DNA from: Photobacterium swingsii | Lineage (GTDB): Bacteria; Pseudomonadota; Gammaproteobacteria; Enterobacterales; Vibrionaceae | Assembly: GCF_024346715.1 (NCBI RefSeq) | Contig: NZ_AP024852.1 | Coordinates: 1,178,001-1,242,000 of the forward strand | Direction: 5' to 3' | Length of the DNA: 64,000 nt | In this document: one piece after another, positions 53,055-63,418 of the stretch | Layout of the letters: every line of letters starts with the position of its first letter | Position numbering within the stretch: the stretch's first letter is position 1 | Program-made: the position numbers and the translations under genes | Notes under the pieces: model-generated | What the model was told of the DNA's origin: nothing | The model's database searches: none | What the model saw: the letters and a program-made list of their open reading frames with translations, nothing else

Positions 53055-53978
53055 TTAAAGGCCACTATTTTGCATGGCTTCTTTTGTCAGGCCTGTGAAC
53101 TCGGAGTCTGAGATATTGGTGAGCTCATACATAAGTTCGGCACCATTAAGATCAAGTTCGATCTCATGAGTCTCGATGTCAGTATCATTATTTCTAAACA
53201 TCAGTAAATGACTCGCCATACGTGCTATCTCAAGATAATAGCTGTTATGGTGTTCAGGGTAATTATGCGGTTTCGTGTTGGTTGCCACCGCCAAAAAATC
53301 GTCGTCAAATCCCCAATGCTTAAGGACGGTCTCACTGCTCTGGTCACAGCAGTTCTCAAAAATATACTTGGCAATATCGAGATCTAAGTAGTTACCAGAA
53401 TCAAGATAGGCTTGATATTCATGAACTAAGCCAAATAGCCCGATATCAGCCAGTAGACCAGCTAAGAGGCACTTATCGATCTCAAGCCTATTTTTGTGCT
53501 GGTTTTTATCCGGAAGGCGATTAGCGATTACAGCCATTGTTGCGGCTAATTGCCGAGAGTTTTGGGCGCTGTGCTTGAGAATAGTGTTACATTCAAGGCT
53601 GAAATTCGCGTTGTTTTTGAGCTCTTGAATGGCGTAGACAGCAACAATATCTCTGACTCGATGGATGCCCAGTCGAGAAACTGCTGTGAAAATATCGTGG
53701 CAAATGACATTACGTCGGTTAAAAATGACGGTATTTGATGTTTTGATGATAAGTGCGGTGATGCTTGGATCATCAAGTAATAGATCTGCGACATCACGTA
53801 CGGTTGTTTCTTCTTGTTTACAGAGGTCAAGTAGTCGAGCGAGCACTTCAGGGATAGGGGGTAAAATAAGACGGTCATGGCGAATAGCGTCTTTAACAAG
53901 TGCGCAAAACTCAGACTCGAGCCCTTTTACAATTTTATTATTTTCAGGTTTTAACCAAAAAAAGGAGACATGATCCAT
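53055..53978 (-). CDS. HDOD-domain protein
   Basis: 307 residues. The HDOD domain (an HD-hydrolase relative that usually lacks catalysis) spans about 35-235: LPPIPEVLARLLDLCKQEETTVRDVADLLLDDPSITALIIKTSN, then ISTAVSRLG-type text (FTAVSRLGIHRVRDIVAVYAI) and AGLLADIGLFGLVHEY, where a classical HD pair would be. HDOD proteins act in signalling; here no partner domain is fused. The C-terminal ~50 residues are acidic. Single gene, transcribed toward lysO. Confidence 0.88.
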   Translation of the reverse strand: MDHVSFFWLKPENNKIVKGLESEFCALVKDAIRHDRLILPPIPEVLARLLDLCKQEETTVRDVADLLLDDPSITALIIKTSNTVIFNRRNVICHDIFTAVSRLGIHRVRDIVAVYAIQELKNNANFSLECNTILKHSAQNSRQLAATMAVIANRLPDKNQHKNRLEIDKCLLAGLLADIGLFGLVHEYQAYLDSGNYLDLDIAKYIFENCCDQSSETVLKHWGFDDDFLAVATNTKPHNYPEHHNSYYLEIARMASHLLMFRNNDTDIETHEIELDLNGAELMYELTNISDSEFTGLTKEAMQNSGL

Positions 53979-54100
53979 AGAGAAAAAAAACTTGGCAGCT
54001 AGCGATTGACCTTATCAATAACACAGCCGTATAAAAGACGGTAACCTTAAATCAAACTTTGTGATAAATCAGTCTAAAGGGGCTATTTTTTGGCGATTCT

Positions 54101-54676
54101 TTATCCGTGTTGAAAAAGCTTAAGTAAAAATCGGATAGTGAGTTTTGGCGAATCTTGTGCCATTAAAAGTTGCTTATAATGTACCTCTATAGGTACGATT
54201 TCTATCCAACGTTGACATACCCAACTGGCATCACGGTAGTTCTGTGCATCATAGTTCGCAGTGTGTTCAGGGTTGGTGGCAAAATAATGCTTTAACTTTT
54301 CCGCTAAGCATTCAGTTGCTGAATTGATGGGTAAGAATGGCCATTGATTCATGTTGGTCGCTTCACCACTGAATAAACCATCGTATTCATGATAAACCAC
54401 AGAGAGCTTCATATTGTGTAGCCCTTCGACCACTATGTTGATTAACCCTGTATCTGTTTGGTTAAAATCAATAATTTTGGCGAGTGTGACTATGGCTGGT
54501 AGATTTTTGACAGGATCTGATTCTGTCCCTTCGTTTAACATACAAAGGGCAAATGGACGTTTTTCTGACAAGGCCTCTTTCATCATTCGTATAAAGCGAC
54601 CCTCTATGACATTAATATCTAACCTTCCACCTGGTAACAAATGATGGGTATGCGGCATCAATGCTATTTTGCTCAT
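54101..54676 (-). CDS. LON N-terminal-domain protein
   Basis: 191 residues. It resembles the substrate-binding N-terminal domain of Lon protease (family also found alone): IALMPHTHHLLPGGRLDINVIEGRFIRMMKEAL, FALCMLNEG, PAIVTLAKIIDFNQTDTGLINIVVEGLHNMKL, followed by a helical C-terminus. There is no ATPase or protease domain. Cellular role unknown; perhaps a substrate adaptor. AAGGAG before the start. Confidence 0.87.
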   Translation of the reverse strand: MSKIALMPHTHHLLPGGRLDINVIEGRFIRMMKEALSEKRPFALCMLNEGTESDPVKNLPAIVTLAKIIDFNQTDTGLINIVVEGLHNMKLSVVYHEYDGLFSGEATNMNQWPFLPINSATECLAEKLKHYFATNPEHTANYDAQNYRDASWVCQRWIEIVPIEVHYKQLLMAQDSPKLTIRFLLKLFQHG

Positions 54677-55120
54677 GAAGTCGCTCCTTGTTGCTGTGAC
54701 ACTGAATCCACCTTGTTATCAATTCTTTATAATGATTGAAAGTCGCTTCTGATCATCGAGTATTACCATTGTATAACTCGATGTTTTAAGTTGTTGATTT
54801 TAAATGACAATGCTCGCTATCTTAGTGGCATTTATATCAATAATCATAGACCTTGTTCTGTTTTAACGCACACGAACATACAAACTTGTCAATAGTGATA
54901 AGGTGTTATGCATCTCAAGTTTCCGCTTCTTTTTGGTCACTTTTTGTCTCTTTTCCCTTTTTTTGCATCGCATAATATGCTTGAAATCTCATACTGACTA
55001 AGTATTTTGTTGCATATGTAGAGTTCACTCAGTCGATATGGCATAGTCAAATTGTTGACACGGACATTCGGTTTAATACGCACACGCTCACCGCTTATTT
55101 TTCAAGAAGAGAGAACAGTT
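54677..55120. other. Divergent promoter region, LON-domain gene / tfoX-family gene
   Basis: 444 bp, A+T- and pyrimidine-rich (54926-54964). I looked for a GEMM c-di-GMP riboswitch, which precedes tfoY in Vibrio cholerae, and did not find its core. TTGACA at about 55054-55059 could be a -35. No gene. Confidence 0.35.
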
Positions 55121-55705
55121 ATGTCGTTTAAGGAAGAATATTTCACCTACCTCAGTGGATTTGGCAAGTACGAAAAACGTTCAATGTTTGGTGGGATGGG
55201 GGTCTTTATTAACGGAGCTATGTACGCCATTATCACTAATAAGTCATTGTTTTTAAGAGGTGGTGATGCGTTGGATGACCGTTTGAAACAGCTAGGTTGT
55301 GCAAAGTTTAAACACATCAAACGTAGCACAACTGCGATCGTTAATTACTACGATATTACGCCGCTCTTTAATGAATCTCGCGAGTTGAGCAATGAATTAG
55401 TTGAACACTCGATCCAAATTGCACGCCAAGATAAAGTCGAGAAAGCGGCAGACAAAAACAAACGTATTCGTGACTTACCAAATATGCGTTTAACCTTAGA
55501 ACGCATGGTAAAAAAAGCCGGTGTGAACGATGTAACCAGTTTTATGGAGCTGGGTGCATCAGAAGTGTTTTGTAAAGTACGCCAAGTACACGGACAAGAT
55601 TTAGACATTAAGCTATTGTGGATGTTTGCTGGTGCTGTTCAAGGTTGCCATTGGACGTTGTTGAATGATGATCAGAAGTCGAGCTTATTGAGTGCTGTTA
55701 ATTAG
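55121..55705 (+). CDS. TfoX/Sxy-family regulator (TfoY-like)
   Basis: 194 residues from ATG 55121. N-terminal TfoX domain (KYEKRSMFGGMGVFINGAMYAIITNKSLFLRGG, YYDITPLF) and C-terminal TfoX domain (IRDLPNMRLTLERMVKKAGVNDVTSFMELGASEVFCKVRQ). This family acts with CRP; TfoX starts chitin-induced competence, TfoY links to motility and type VI secretion in Vibrio. From memory the LRGG and YYDIT segments look more like TfoY, but I cannot align them. The longer reading from 55052 is unlikely. Confidence 0.9.
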   Translation: MSFKEEYFTYLSGFGKYEKRSMFGGMGVFINGAMYAIITNKSLFLRGGDALDDRLKQLGCAKFKHIKRSTTAIVNYYDITPLFNESRELSNELVEHSIQIARQDKVEKAADKNKRIRDLPNMRLTLERMVKKAGVNDVTSFMELGASEVFCKVRQVHGQDLDIKLLWMFAGAVQGCHWTLLNDDQKSSLLSAVN

Positions 55706-55806
55706 CTCCCTTTTAGTTTTATTGATTTAATGGCCGCTGCACCTGTAGTGGCTTTTGTTGTTATAATGGATGCATACGCCTTTATAATTAAGAATATCAA
55801 TAACGT

Positions 55807-56718
55807 ATGCAGCTTCCCAAGTTAACAGGCTCCGTCCTTTCTGGTTTACATTGTTTTTTGATTGCCGCCGATCAAATGAGCTTTACCCGCGCCGCAGAAA
55901 TTTTATGTCTTACTCAAAGTGCGGTTAGTCATAAAATTAAGAACCTTGAAGATAGCCTTGGGGTTCAACTCTTTATTCGTCAGCCAAGAAAGCTCTTGTT
56001 AACCGAAGAAGGGAAGCGGCTGAAGGCCGTTGTCGCTCAAAACTTTGGTGATATTGCCCATGAACTGCGTGATTTAAAAACCTTAGAATTAAGTGGCGAT
56101 TTTAATGTCTCCGTGCCACCCACTTTTGCCCAAACGTGGCTACTTCCTCGCTTAAAACATTTTATTGATAAGTATCCAGCTCTCCGTTTTCATTTGCGAA
56201 CACGTAATGACTTGGTTGACTTTCAGACAGAGTCATTTGATTGCGCGATTTATTTTGGTCATGGGAAATATGCAGGTTTGCATTCAGAAAAGCTGATGGA
56301 TGAGAGCATGGTACCCGTATGTAGTCCACAGTATGCGCAAGAGTACTATTTACACAATAATCCTGATTTATTAATAAACTGTATGCTGCTGCATGATGCT
56401 GCCCCTTGGGCTCGTGCCGGGCGTAATGATGAATGGCAATATTGGGCACAAACTAATGGTATTCAATTACCTGAAAATAGCTGTACCTTTGATCGTGCCG
56501 ATTTAGCATTGCAAGCCGCCGAAAATGGTTTGGGGATAGCGATGGGGCGGCACTCCTTTGTTGACCAACAGCTAAAAGATGGTCGGCTTGTTGTACCTTT
56601 TGATATGGCGGTTCAGTCACCTTTGAGCTATTACGTTGTTTGCCGGCAAGATGCCACGATTTCACCGCGTATAAAAGCTTTTCAGGAGTGGCTGCATAGT
56701 GAAATTGCTGAATTTTAA
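55807..56718 (+). CDS. LysR-family transcriptional regulator, DsdC-like
   Basis: 303 residues. LysR helix-turn-helix at about 17-65 (MSFTRAAEILCLTQSAVSHKIKNLEDSLGVQLFIR), then a substrate-binding domain. Segments such as LMDESMVPVCSPQYAQEYYL, LLHDAAPWARAGRNDEWQYWAQ and FDRADLALQAAENGLGIAMGR recall DsdC, the D-serine-responsive activator of dsdXA. No dsdX or dsdA is adjacent, so its target lies elsewhere or differs. Confidence 0.92.
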   Translation: MQLPKLTGSVLSGLHCFLIAADQMSFTRAAEILCLTQSAVSHKIKNLEDSLGVQLFIRQPRKLLLTEEGKRLKAVVAQNFGDIAHELRDLKTLELSGDFNVSVPPTFAQTWLLPRLKHFIDKYPALRFHLRTRNDLVDFQTESFDCAIYFGHGKYAGLHSEKLMDESMVPVCSPQYAQEYYLHNNPDLLINCMLLHDAAPWARAGRNDEWQYWAQTNGIQLPENSCTFDRADLALQAAENGLGIAMGRHSFVDQQLKDGRLVVPFDMAVQSPLSYYVVCRQDATISPRIKAFQEWLHSEIAEF

Positions 56719-56808
56719 TGGTTCACACTCGATAGCCCCTTGACCCTTATATCACTCGATAGTGATAATAGCGGTATAAGTGTTACTCAGATTAATGATG
56801 GAGAATCA

Positions 56809-57330
56809 ATGGCCAAGTTAAGCCTACAAGAGCAAATGCTTAAAGCTGGTTTAGTTGATAAAAAGAAACTAAAAAAAGCAGCGAAAGGCTCGAAAAAATC
56901 ACGTGTTCAAGCGCGTGAAGCGAAAGCGGCTGTTGAAGCAAATCGAGCGGCGCAATTAGAGCAAGATAAGAACCTAAATCGCCTTAAGAACGAAGAAGTT
57001 CAGAAAAAAGAATTTCAAGCACAAGTTAAGCAACTTATCGAAATGAACCGTCTCGATCGTAAAGATGGTGACATCGGTTATAACTTCACCGACGGTACGT
57101 TAGTGAAGAAGATTTATGTTGATAAAACAATGCAAGATCAGTTGGTGCGTGGTCGCTTAGCGATTGTACGTTTGGCTGATAGCTACGAAGTCATTCCAAG
57201 CGTAGTGGCAGATAAGATTGCACAACGTGATGAATCAAGCATTGTATTGAATAATGTCGTGGAGAACGATGAGCCGGACGAGGATGATCCGTACGCTGAT
57301 TTCGTGATCCCTGATGATCTAATGTGGTAA
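56809..57330 (+). CDS. yaiL: DUF2058 protein (YaiL-like)
   Basis: 173 residues from ATG 56809 (E. coli YaiL about 179), preceded by GGAG. Start MAKLSLQEQMLKAGLVDKKKLKK, then a long charged helix rich in Lys, Glu, Ala, Gln (about 20-75), RLDRKDGDIGYNFTDGTLVKKIYVD, and an acidic tail (DEPDEDDPYADFVIPDDLMW). Annotated elsewhere as a nucleoprotein or polynucleotide-associated protein; function not established. The upstream frame from 56740 is rejected. Confidence 0.88.
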   Translation: MAKLSLQEQMLKAGLVDKKKLKKAAKGSKKSRVQAREAKAAVEANRAAQLEQDKNLNRLKNEEVQKKEFQAQVKQLIEMNRLDRKDGDIGYNFTDGTLVKKIYVDKTMQDQLVRGRLAIVRLADSYEVIPSVVADKIAQRDESSIVLNNVVENDEPDEDDPYADFVIPDDLMW

Positions 57331-57351
57331 TGATTGCGTTGTTAAATTTTC

Positions 57352-57386
57352 AAATAAAGCCCTGAATTTTCAGGGCTTTATTTTTT
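57352..57386. terminator. Bidirectional terminator, DUF2058 / symporter
   Basis: Stem AAATAAAGCCCTGAA with TTCAGGGCTTTATTT, TT between them, then TTTTT. Between convergent genes. Confidence 0.92.
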
Positions 57387-57393
57387 ACGCGAG

Positions 57394-58638
57394 CTAAGCG
57401 TTTTCTTGTTTAGTTTCTACATCAATATGGTCGTTAATGATCACCGCACAAGCGGCATCCCCTGTGATGTTGAGTGCTGTTCGGATCATGTCGAAGATAC
57501 GATCCAGCGCAAATAAAAGTGGTAGACCTTCGATTGGAATCCCTGCCGATAGTAATACTGCAACCACCAAAAATGAAGGTCCTGGCACACCAGCTTGACC
57601 CACAGCGCCTAACGTCGACGTGATGATTATCGCCATATAAGCACTCATGCTTAAATCCACATTGAATATTTGCGCGAAGAAGATAGCGACCAAGCCATAG
57701 TAAATGGCGTTACCACTCATATTAATGGTTGCACCTAGCGGCAGTACAAATGAAGCGGTTGAATTTTTTACTTTCAGTTCTTCTTCGCAGACCTCCATCG
57801 TCACAGGCAGGGTTGCCATCGAAGATGCTGTTGATAGTGCAACAGCTTGTGGCTTTTTCATTACTGATAGGAATTTCAGGGGCGAGGTTTTGCTGAATAC
57901 TTTTATCATTAATGGGTAAAAGATAAAGCCGTAAACCAAAATAGCCACGACATAAACAACAAATAGTTTAAATACCACCATCAAGGCACTAAAGCCAAAT
58001 GTACCCACCGCATCTGCCATCAAGCCAAATACCCCTAATGGGGCGATTTTCATAACAACGTTGATCATCCAAACCATGGCATCGACAATCGCGTTTACAC
58101 CGTTGATCAGTGGATCGCGACGATCTTTTTCTAATTTGGAAACAGCAATACCAAAGAATAAGCAGAAGACGAGAATTTGCAGGATATTGGCTTCATTTAA
58201 AGATTGGAAAACATTGGTTGGGATCATGCCTAGCACGGTTGCCCAGAAGGTAGGCAAGTCACCTTTGTCAGCATAGGCGTTAGAAAACATGCCTTCAACC
58301 CCAGAAAGGTCAACCCCGATACCTGGTTGGAACACTTCGCCCATAAAGAGCGCGAGAGCAACGGCGACAGCAGAAGTAAAACCGAAAAAGCCAAGGGTTA
58401 ATAACCCGACTTTACCTGCTGCTGAACTGTTACCTAAGCCTGCGGCGCCAGATATGATAGCCACAGCGACGAGTGGGATAACTAACATTTTGATTAAGTG
58501 AATAAAGATACTGCCAAGCGGGGCGAAGATACTGGCCGTTGGCCCCATCATTGCTCCCACGAGTGTACCGACCACCATAGCGATGACGACTTGGACGCCA
58601 ATATTATTCAAAAGTCCTTTATTTTCTAACACCTTCAA
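57394..58638 (-). CDS. DAACS-family symporter with altered NMDGT motif
   Basis: 414 residues, same fold as the gene at 12627-13940. HP1 tip ALSTASSMATLPVTMEV is kept, HP2 is STLGAVGQAGVPGPS, and helix 8 is FALDRIFDMIRTALNITGDAACAVI. The helix 7 signature reads NMSGNAIYYG instead of NMDGT, so a residue that takes part in cation/substrate binding is changed (Asp to Ser, Thr to Asn). The substrate may therefore differ from glutamate/dicarboxylate. Stand-alone leftward gene. Confidence 0.9.
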   Translation of the reverse strand: MKVLENKGLLNNIGVQVVIAMVVGTLVGAMMGPTASIFAPLGSIFIHLIKMLVIPLVAVAIISGAAGLGNSSAAGKVGLLTLGFFGFTSAVAVALALFMGEVFQPGIGVDLSGVEGMFSNAYADKGDLPTFWATVLGMIPTNVFQSLNEANILQILVFCLFFGIAVSKLEKDRRDPLINGVNAIVDAMVWMINVVMKIAPLGVFGLMADAVGTFGFSALMVVFKLFVVYVVAILVYGFIFYPLMIKVFSKTSPLKFLSVMKKPQAVALSTASSMATLPVTMEVCEEELKVKNSTASFVLPLGATINMSGNAIYYGLVAIFFAQIFNVDLSMSAYMAIIITSTLGAVGQAGVPGPSFLVVAVLLSAGIPIEGLPLLFALDRIFDMIRTALNITGDAACAVIINDHIDVETKQENA

Positions 58639-58956
58639 TACCTCTGTCGTGTCTACATTAAACGGTGTAATAAGCCATTAATGGCCCATAGAGAGTAGAG
58701 CTTTGTTTTGTATTTGTTGTAATTGTTGACTCTATGTTTTGCGAGTGTGTTTTTACATGTAATCCCTGTGGAGATCAATTCATAACATGGACGATTTTAT
58801 TTTTAATTGCGCCCTGTGTGAGTACAGCGTGCTACAGGTGTGTTGCAAGTATATGGCGTGAGAGAAAGGTTGATTGAAGTATAGTGGGGAGTAATTAGTG
58901 AGGGAGACTAAAAAGAAGTTGTTTGACTATTAATGTGATCTCGTTGCGATGATCAT
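58639..58956. other. Symporter promoter region
   Basis: About 320 bp between the leftward symporter start and the trp terminator. A+T-rich; I recognise no gene and no clear operator. Confidence 0.4.
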
Positions 58957-58994
58957 AAAAAGCAGGCCATAGAAGTATGATCTCTATAGCCTGT
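58957..58994 (-). terminator. Terminator of the trp operon
   Basis: Imperfect stem: CAGGC and CCATAGA on the left, TCTATAG and GCCTG on the right (58963-58993). On the minus strand CTTTTTATG follows. It lies just past trpA. Confidence 0.7.
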
Positions 58995-59010
58995 TGGGGG
59001 GGATCGTGGC

Positions 59011-59817
59011 TTATCGCTGAGTTGCTGCTTTCATTGGAGCGACAAAGCTCGCTAGTTTGCTAAGCATACTTGGGTGATTATCAAGGTTGTTTTCAATGAT
59101 TTTGACGACAGCCGAACCTGAAATAGCACCAGCGGCACCGGCTTCCACAGCTTCTTTTACTTGCTCTGGGGTTGAAATACCAAAACCAAGAATGGCTGGT
59201 GGTGCATTATGCTTTTTCAGGTTATCGAGTAGGTGACCGACAGGCATGCCTGCTTTGGTTTCGGCACCTGTAACACCCGCACGAGAGAGTAGGTAAGTGT
59301 AACCGCCGCCTAACTCAGACACGGTTTTTAATGTGGCTTCGTCAGCATTCGGTGGCGCAATAAAGATAGGGTGAACGCCGTGTTTTTCTGCCGCAGCACG
59401 AAAGTCAGCGGATTCATTAACGGGAACATCGGCAATCAGTACTGAATCGACACCTGCATTAGCACATTGTTGGTAAAAATTATCGATACCTGCTGAAAAC
59501 ACTAAGTTGGCGTACATGAGTAAACCAATTGGTAGCTCAGGGTATTTAGTACGGATCTGCGCAATCATATCGAAGCAGACGGCAGGTGTTGTGCCTGAGT
59601 CAAGTGCGCGAATTGTAGCACCTTGAATGGTGGGGCCGTCGGCCAATGGATCAGAGAAAGGAATACCTAACTCAAGAGCATCGGCTCCTGATTCAACAAG
59701 CGTGTCGATAACGCGCATGGATTGCTCAGGGGTTGGGTCACCGATTGTAACGAAAGGAACAAAAGCGCCTTGTTGTTTTTCTGCCAATTGGCTGAAAAGT
59801 TGTTGATAACGATCCAT
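59011..59817 (-). CDS. trpA: Tryptophan synthase alpha subunit
   Basis: Cleaves indole-3-glycerol phosphate to indole. It has 268 residues (E. coli 268). [16 protein letters not shown], catalytic Glu near 49 in [19 protein letters not shown] with Asp near 60, [24 protein letters not shown], and [12 protein letters not shown]. Start shares a base with the trpB stop (TAATG). Last gene of the operon. Confidence 0.98.
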   Translation of the reverse strand: MDRYQQLFSQLAEKQQGAFVPFVTIGDPTPEQSMRVIDTLVESGADALELGIPFSDPLADGPTIQGATIRALDSGTTPAVCFDMIAQIRTKYPELPIGLLMYANLVFSAGIDNFYQQCANAGVDSVLIADVPVNESADFRAAAEKHGVHPIFIAPPNADEATLKTVSELGGGYTYLLSRAGVTGAETKAGMPVGHLLDNLKKHNAPPAILGFGISTPEQVKEAVEAGAAGAISGSAVVKIIENNLDNHPSMLSKLASFVAPMKAATQR

Positions 59818-61007
59818 TACAGCGCTCCTTTTGCTTCAAGAATGTCGTGAACTGTGAAGATATCTTTATCGCCACGGCCTGATAGGTTCACCACTAATAA
59901 TTGTTCTTTTTCTGGATTTTCTTCAATCATTTTCATTGCATACGCGAGTGCGTGTGCTGATTCTAATGCTGGGATTATGCCTTCTTTACGGGCGAGAAGT
60001 TGGAAGGCATTCAGAGCTTCCTCATCGGTGACTGCGCCGTATTGCGCACGACCAATCGCATTGAGGTGTGCGTGTTGTGGTCCAACAGAAGGGAAATCAA
60101 GGCCAGCAGAAACAGAATAAGACTCTTCGACTTGGCCGTGTTCGTCTTGCATCAATGGTGCTTTCATGCCAAAGAAAATCCCTAGCTTACCGTGCTTAAG
60201 TGGCGCACCGTGCATATTGGTATCGAGACCTTTCCCCGCAGGTTCGACACCAATTAAGCCCACTTCTTCTTCCTTGATGAAATCAGAGAACATACCAATG
60301 GCGTTAGAACCGCCACCCACACAAGCAATCACCGCATCAGGCAGGCGACCTTCTTTTTCTAAAATCTGTGCTTTGGTTTCTTCACCTATGATGTGCTGAA
60401 ATTCACGCACTATGGTTGGGAATGGGTGAGGCCCCGCAGCTGTGCCAAGTAGGTAATGCGCCTTGTCGTAGCTTGCAGACCAGTCACGCATTGCTTCGTT
60501 ACAGGCATCTTTTAGGGTGGCTGAACCTGAGTGAACTGGAATAACCTCTGCACCCATCAGTTTCATACGAAAGACATTCGGGCTCTGACGTTCTACATCT
60601 TTAGCGCCCATGTACACTCGACATTTTAAATCGAGCAGTGCACACGCAAGTGCTGTCGCAACACCATGTTGACCTGCGCCTGTTTCTGCAATGATTTCAC
60701 GTTTACCCATACGCTTAGCAAGTAGGGCTTGACCAAGCACTTGGTTGGTTTTGTGCGCACCGCCATGAAGTAAATCTTCACGCTTGAGGTATAACTTGGT
60801 TTTTGTGCCCTTGGTCAGGTTCTGACAAAGCGTTAGGGCTGTTGGACGACCAGCATACTCTTTTAGTAGTGAGATGAACTCAGCTTGAAAGCTAGGATCT
60901 TGTTGTGCATCAATAAAAGCGTCTTCCAACTGATCGAGAGCTGGTACTAGGATTTGTGGAACGAATTGACCACCAAATTCGCCAAAGTAGGCATCTAACT
61001 TGCTCAT
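59817..61007 (-). CDS. trpB: Tryptophan synthase beta subunit
   Basis: PLP enzyme joining indole and serine. It has 396 residues from ATG 61007 (E. coli 397): [23 protein letters not shown] Lys in [11 protein letters not shown], phosphate-binding [12 protein letters not shown], Glu in KREDLLHGG region. The upstream frame to 61094 overlaps trpC and is rejected. One base separates it from the trpC stop. Confidence 0.98.
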   Translation of the reverse strand: MSKLDAYFGEFGGQFVPQILVPALDQLEDAFIDAQQDPSFQAEFISLLKEYAGRPTALTLCQNLTKGTKTKLYLKREDLLHGGAHKTNQVLGQALLAKRMGKREIIAETGAGQHGVATALACALLDLKCRVYMGAKDVERQSPNVFRMKLMGAEVIPVHSGSATLKDACNEAMRDWSASYDKAHYLLGTAAGPHPFPTIVREFQHIIGEETKAQILEKEGRLPDAVIACVGGGSNAIGMFSDFIKEEEVGLIGVEPAGKGLDTNMHGAPLKHGKLGIFFGMKAPLMQDEHGQVEESYSVSAGLDFPSVGPQHAHLNAIGRAQYGAVTDEEALNAFQLLARKEGIIPALESAHALAYAMKMIEENPEKEQLLVVNLSGRGDKDIFTVHDILEAKGAL

Positions 61008-61008
61008 A

Positions 61009-62391
61009 TTATTTATTGTCCTTAATGCTTTTGATTGCCGCAAATGCCGCAGCCAATTTTGTTTTGTCTTTTTTACCAGGTGCACTTTCAACACCGGAAT
61101 TTAAGTCCAGTCCGCGGCACCCCAATTGCGTTGCTTCACTGACATTGTCAGGAGAGAGACCACCTGCGAGCAGGATATTCTCTTTGTCAGCCTCTGAGAT
61201 TATCGACCAATCGAACACCTTCCCCGTACCGCCAGTTTGCTGACCGACTTTGCTATCGAGAAGGTGCTTATCGACTTGCCATCGAGCAAATTCAGGCAGG
61301 GAGTCGGTTACGCCATGGGCTTTCCAGATTTCACATTCAGTTGGAAGCTCAGCCTTTAACGTTTGCACATAGTCAGGTGTTTCATCACCGTGTAGCTGAA
61401 CGGCTGAAAGTGTTAGAGTGTGTGCGGCTTTTGCTATTTGCTCTGGGTCGGCATTTTGGAAAACACCGACGTATTTCAATGGGGCACCACTCATCACCAT
61501 GCGTGCTTGCTCAACGTCGACATGGCGTGGTGAGGCAGAAACAAAAATCAAACCGCCGTAGACGGCACCACTTTGGTAAGCTGTCACTGCGTCATCGGCA
61601 TGAGTCAACCCACAAACCTTGTTTTCACCGATCAATACACGACGGACCGCCAGTTCTAAGTTATCTTCCGACATGAGTGAACTGCCGATCAAAAAGCCAT
61701 TAGCATAGGCAGAAAGATCACGGATCTGCTGGTTGGTATAAATACCTGATTCAGAGATCACTATGGTGCCTTCATTTAAACGCGGTGCGAGTTGTTTAGT
61801 ACGATCTAAATCGATACTGAGATCGCGTAAGTTGCGGTTGTTGATACCCACTACTTTTGCATTAAGAGTAATCGCGCGCTCAAGTTCTTCTTCATTACTG
61901 ACTTCAGTTAACACTCCCAATTTTAGGGTCTCAGCCACATTCGCTAGCGTGCGGTATTCGTCATCAGACAGTACCGACAGCATTAGCAAAATGGCATCTG
62001 CTTGATAATGGCGTGCCAGATAAACCTGATAAGGGTCAATCATGAAATCTTTACACAAAACAGGTTGAGTCACCTGATTACGGACCTGTGGCAGAAAATC
62101 AAAATTACCTTGGAAATACTTCTCGTCGGTTAAAACTGAGATAGCACTTGCATGGTTTTTATATACTTGGGCTATGTAATCAAGATCGAAGTCGTCACGG
62201 ATCAAACCTTTAGAAGGTGAGGCTTTCTTACATTCAAGAATAAAAGCAGGCTCTTTTTTAGCTAATGCATCGTAAAAGCTGCGATCACTGTGGGAAAGCG
62301 TATCAATAAAGCTTTCTAGTGGTTGCTTGGCTTTGCGTGCGTCGACCCAAATACGTTTATCAGCAACAATTTTTGCTAGGACAGTTTCCAT
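61009..62391 (-). CDS. trpCF: Bifunctional indole-3-glycerol-phosphate synthase / phosphoribosylanthranilate isomerase
   Basis: Fusion of TrpC and TrpF, 460 residues (E. coli TrpC 452/453). N-terminal IGPS about 1-258: [14 protein letters not shown] (catalytic Lys/Glu), [46 protein letters not shown]-terminal PRAI about 259-460: [64 protein letters not shown]. The fusion is normal in enteric and Vibrio relatives. Confidence 0.97.
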   Translation of the reverse strand: METVLAKIVADKRIWVDARKAKQPLESFIDTLSHSDRSFYDALAKKEPAFILECKKASPSKGLIRDDFDLDYIAQVYKNHASAISVLTDEKYFQGNFDFLPQVRNQVTQPVLCKDFMIDPYQVYLARHYQADAILLMLSVLSDDEYRTLANVAETLKLGVLTEVSNEEELERAITLNAKVVGINNRNLRDLSIDLDRTKQLAPRLNEGTIVISESGIYTNQQIRDLSAYANGFLIGSSLMSEDNLELAVRRVLIGENKVCGLTHADDAVTAYQSGAVYGGLIFVSASPRHVDVEQARMVMSGAPLKYVGVFQNADPEQIAKAAHTLTLSAVQLHGDETPDYVQTLKAELPTECEIWKAHGVTDSLPEFARWQVDKHLLDSKVGQQTGGTGKVFDWSIISEADKENILLAGGLSPDNVSEATQLGCRGLDLNSGVESAPGKKDKTKLAAAFAAIKSIKDNK

Positions 62392-62393
62392 AA

Positions 62394-63404
62394 TTAACCT
62401 CGTGCTGCTAGTTGTTCAACCAGTGCAAATGCAGAGCCAGCCTGCATAACATCAATGGCTTTTTGGGTGTTGGCTTTGAGATCTTCATGGCCGAATAAGC
62501 GCATGAGTAGCGCAACATTGACAGCAACAGCACCTTGCTGAGCATCTGTTCCTTTACCTGTTAAAATATCAGTAATAATGGCGCGATTTTCTTCGGGCTC
62601 CCCCCCTTTTATAGCCTCTAGTGGGTGAGTATCTAAGCCAAAATCGGCAGGTGTGAGCGTGTACTCGGTGATCTCACCATTGATAATTTCTGCCACAGTG
62701 GTTTCACCATGAATAGCCACTTCGTCAAGTCCGCTACCGTGAACAACGGCGGCACGCTTCATCCCCATCGCTGCCATGGTTTCTGCGATAGGTCGCACAA
62801 GGGCTTGATCGTAAACCCCCATTAACTCGATGTTTGGTCGCGCTGGGTTAATCAGTGGGCCTAAAAGGTTGAAGATTGTGCGTGTTTTTAGGGTTTGGCG
62901 TACAGGCATGGCGTGGCGAACACCACCGTGATACTCAGGTGCAAATAAGAAGCACACACCTAAATCATCTAAGGCTTGGCGAGCCGTTTCTGGTTTCATT
63001 GCTAAGTTAATACCGAACTTATCCAAAAGATCTGATGATCCTGATTTGCTCGATACACCACGGTTACCGTGTTTTGCGACTTTAATTCCGCAAGCAGCAG
63101 CAACGAAAGCGGCAGTGGTGGAAATATTAATGGTATTTGCGCCGTCGCCACCTGTACCAACGATATCCCCAAAGTCGTAATCTGGACTTGGAAAGGCATT
63201 CGCATTGGCAACCAGTGCACTGGCAGCGCCTGCAATCTCCGCGGGTGTTTCGCCCTTAATTTTTAATGCTGTTAAAACAGCAGAGAGTAGAATAGGTTCG
63301 ACTTCGCCTTTGATGATGGCATCAAAAAGGGTGTGACTCTCTTGTTGGCTTAGTGATTGCTGGGCATAAATTTTGTCAGCAATATCGTAAATAACAGCAT
63401 CCAT
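62394..63404 (-). CDS. trpD: Anthranilate phosphoribosyltransferase
   Basis: 336 residues. GTGGDGANTINIST (about 80-93) binds PRPP, KHGNRGVSSKSGSSDLL, LFAPEYHGGVRHAMPVRQTLKTRTIFNLLGPLINPA, VVHGSGLDEVAIHGET. Stand-alone, not fused to TrpG as in E. coli. Two bases before trpC. Confidence 0.97.
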   Translation of the reverse strand: MDAVIYDIADKIYAQQSLSQQESHTLFDAIIKGEVEPILLSAVLTALKIKGETPAEIAGAASALVANANAFPSPDYDFGDIVGTGGDGANTINISTTAAFVAAACGIKVAKHGNRGVSSKSGSSDLLDKFGINLAMKPETARQALDDLGVCFLFAPEYHGGVRHAMPVRQTLKTRTIFNLLGPLINPARPNIELMGVYDQALVRPIAETMAAMGMKRAAVVHGSGLDEVAIHGETTVAEIINGEITEYTLTPADFGLDTHPLEAIKGGEPEENRAIITDILTGKGTDAQQGAVAVNVALLMRLFGHEDLKANTQKAIDVMQAGSAFALVEQLAARG

Positions 63405-63418
63405 GATGATATTCCTTA

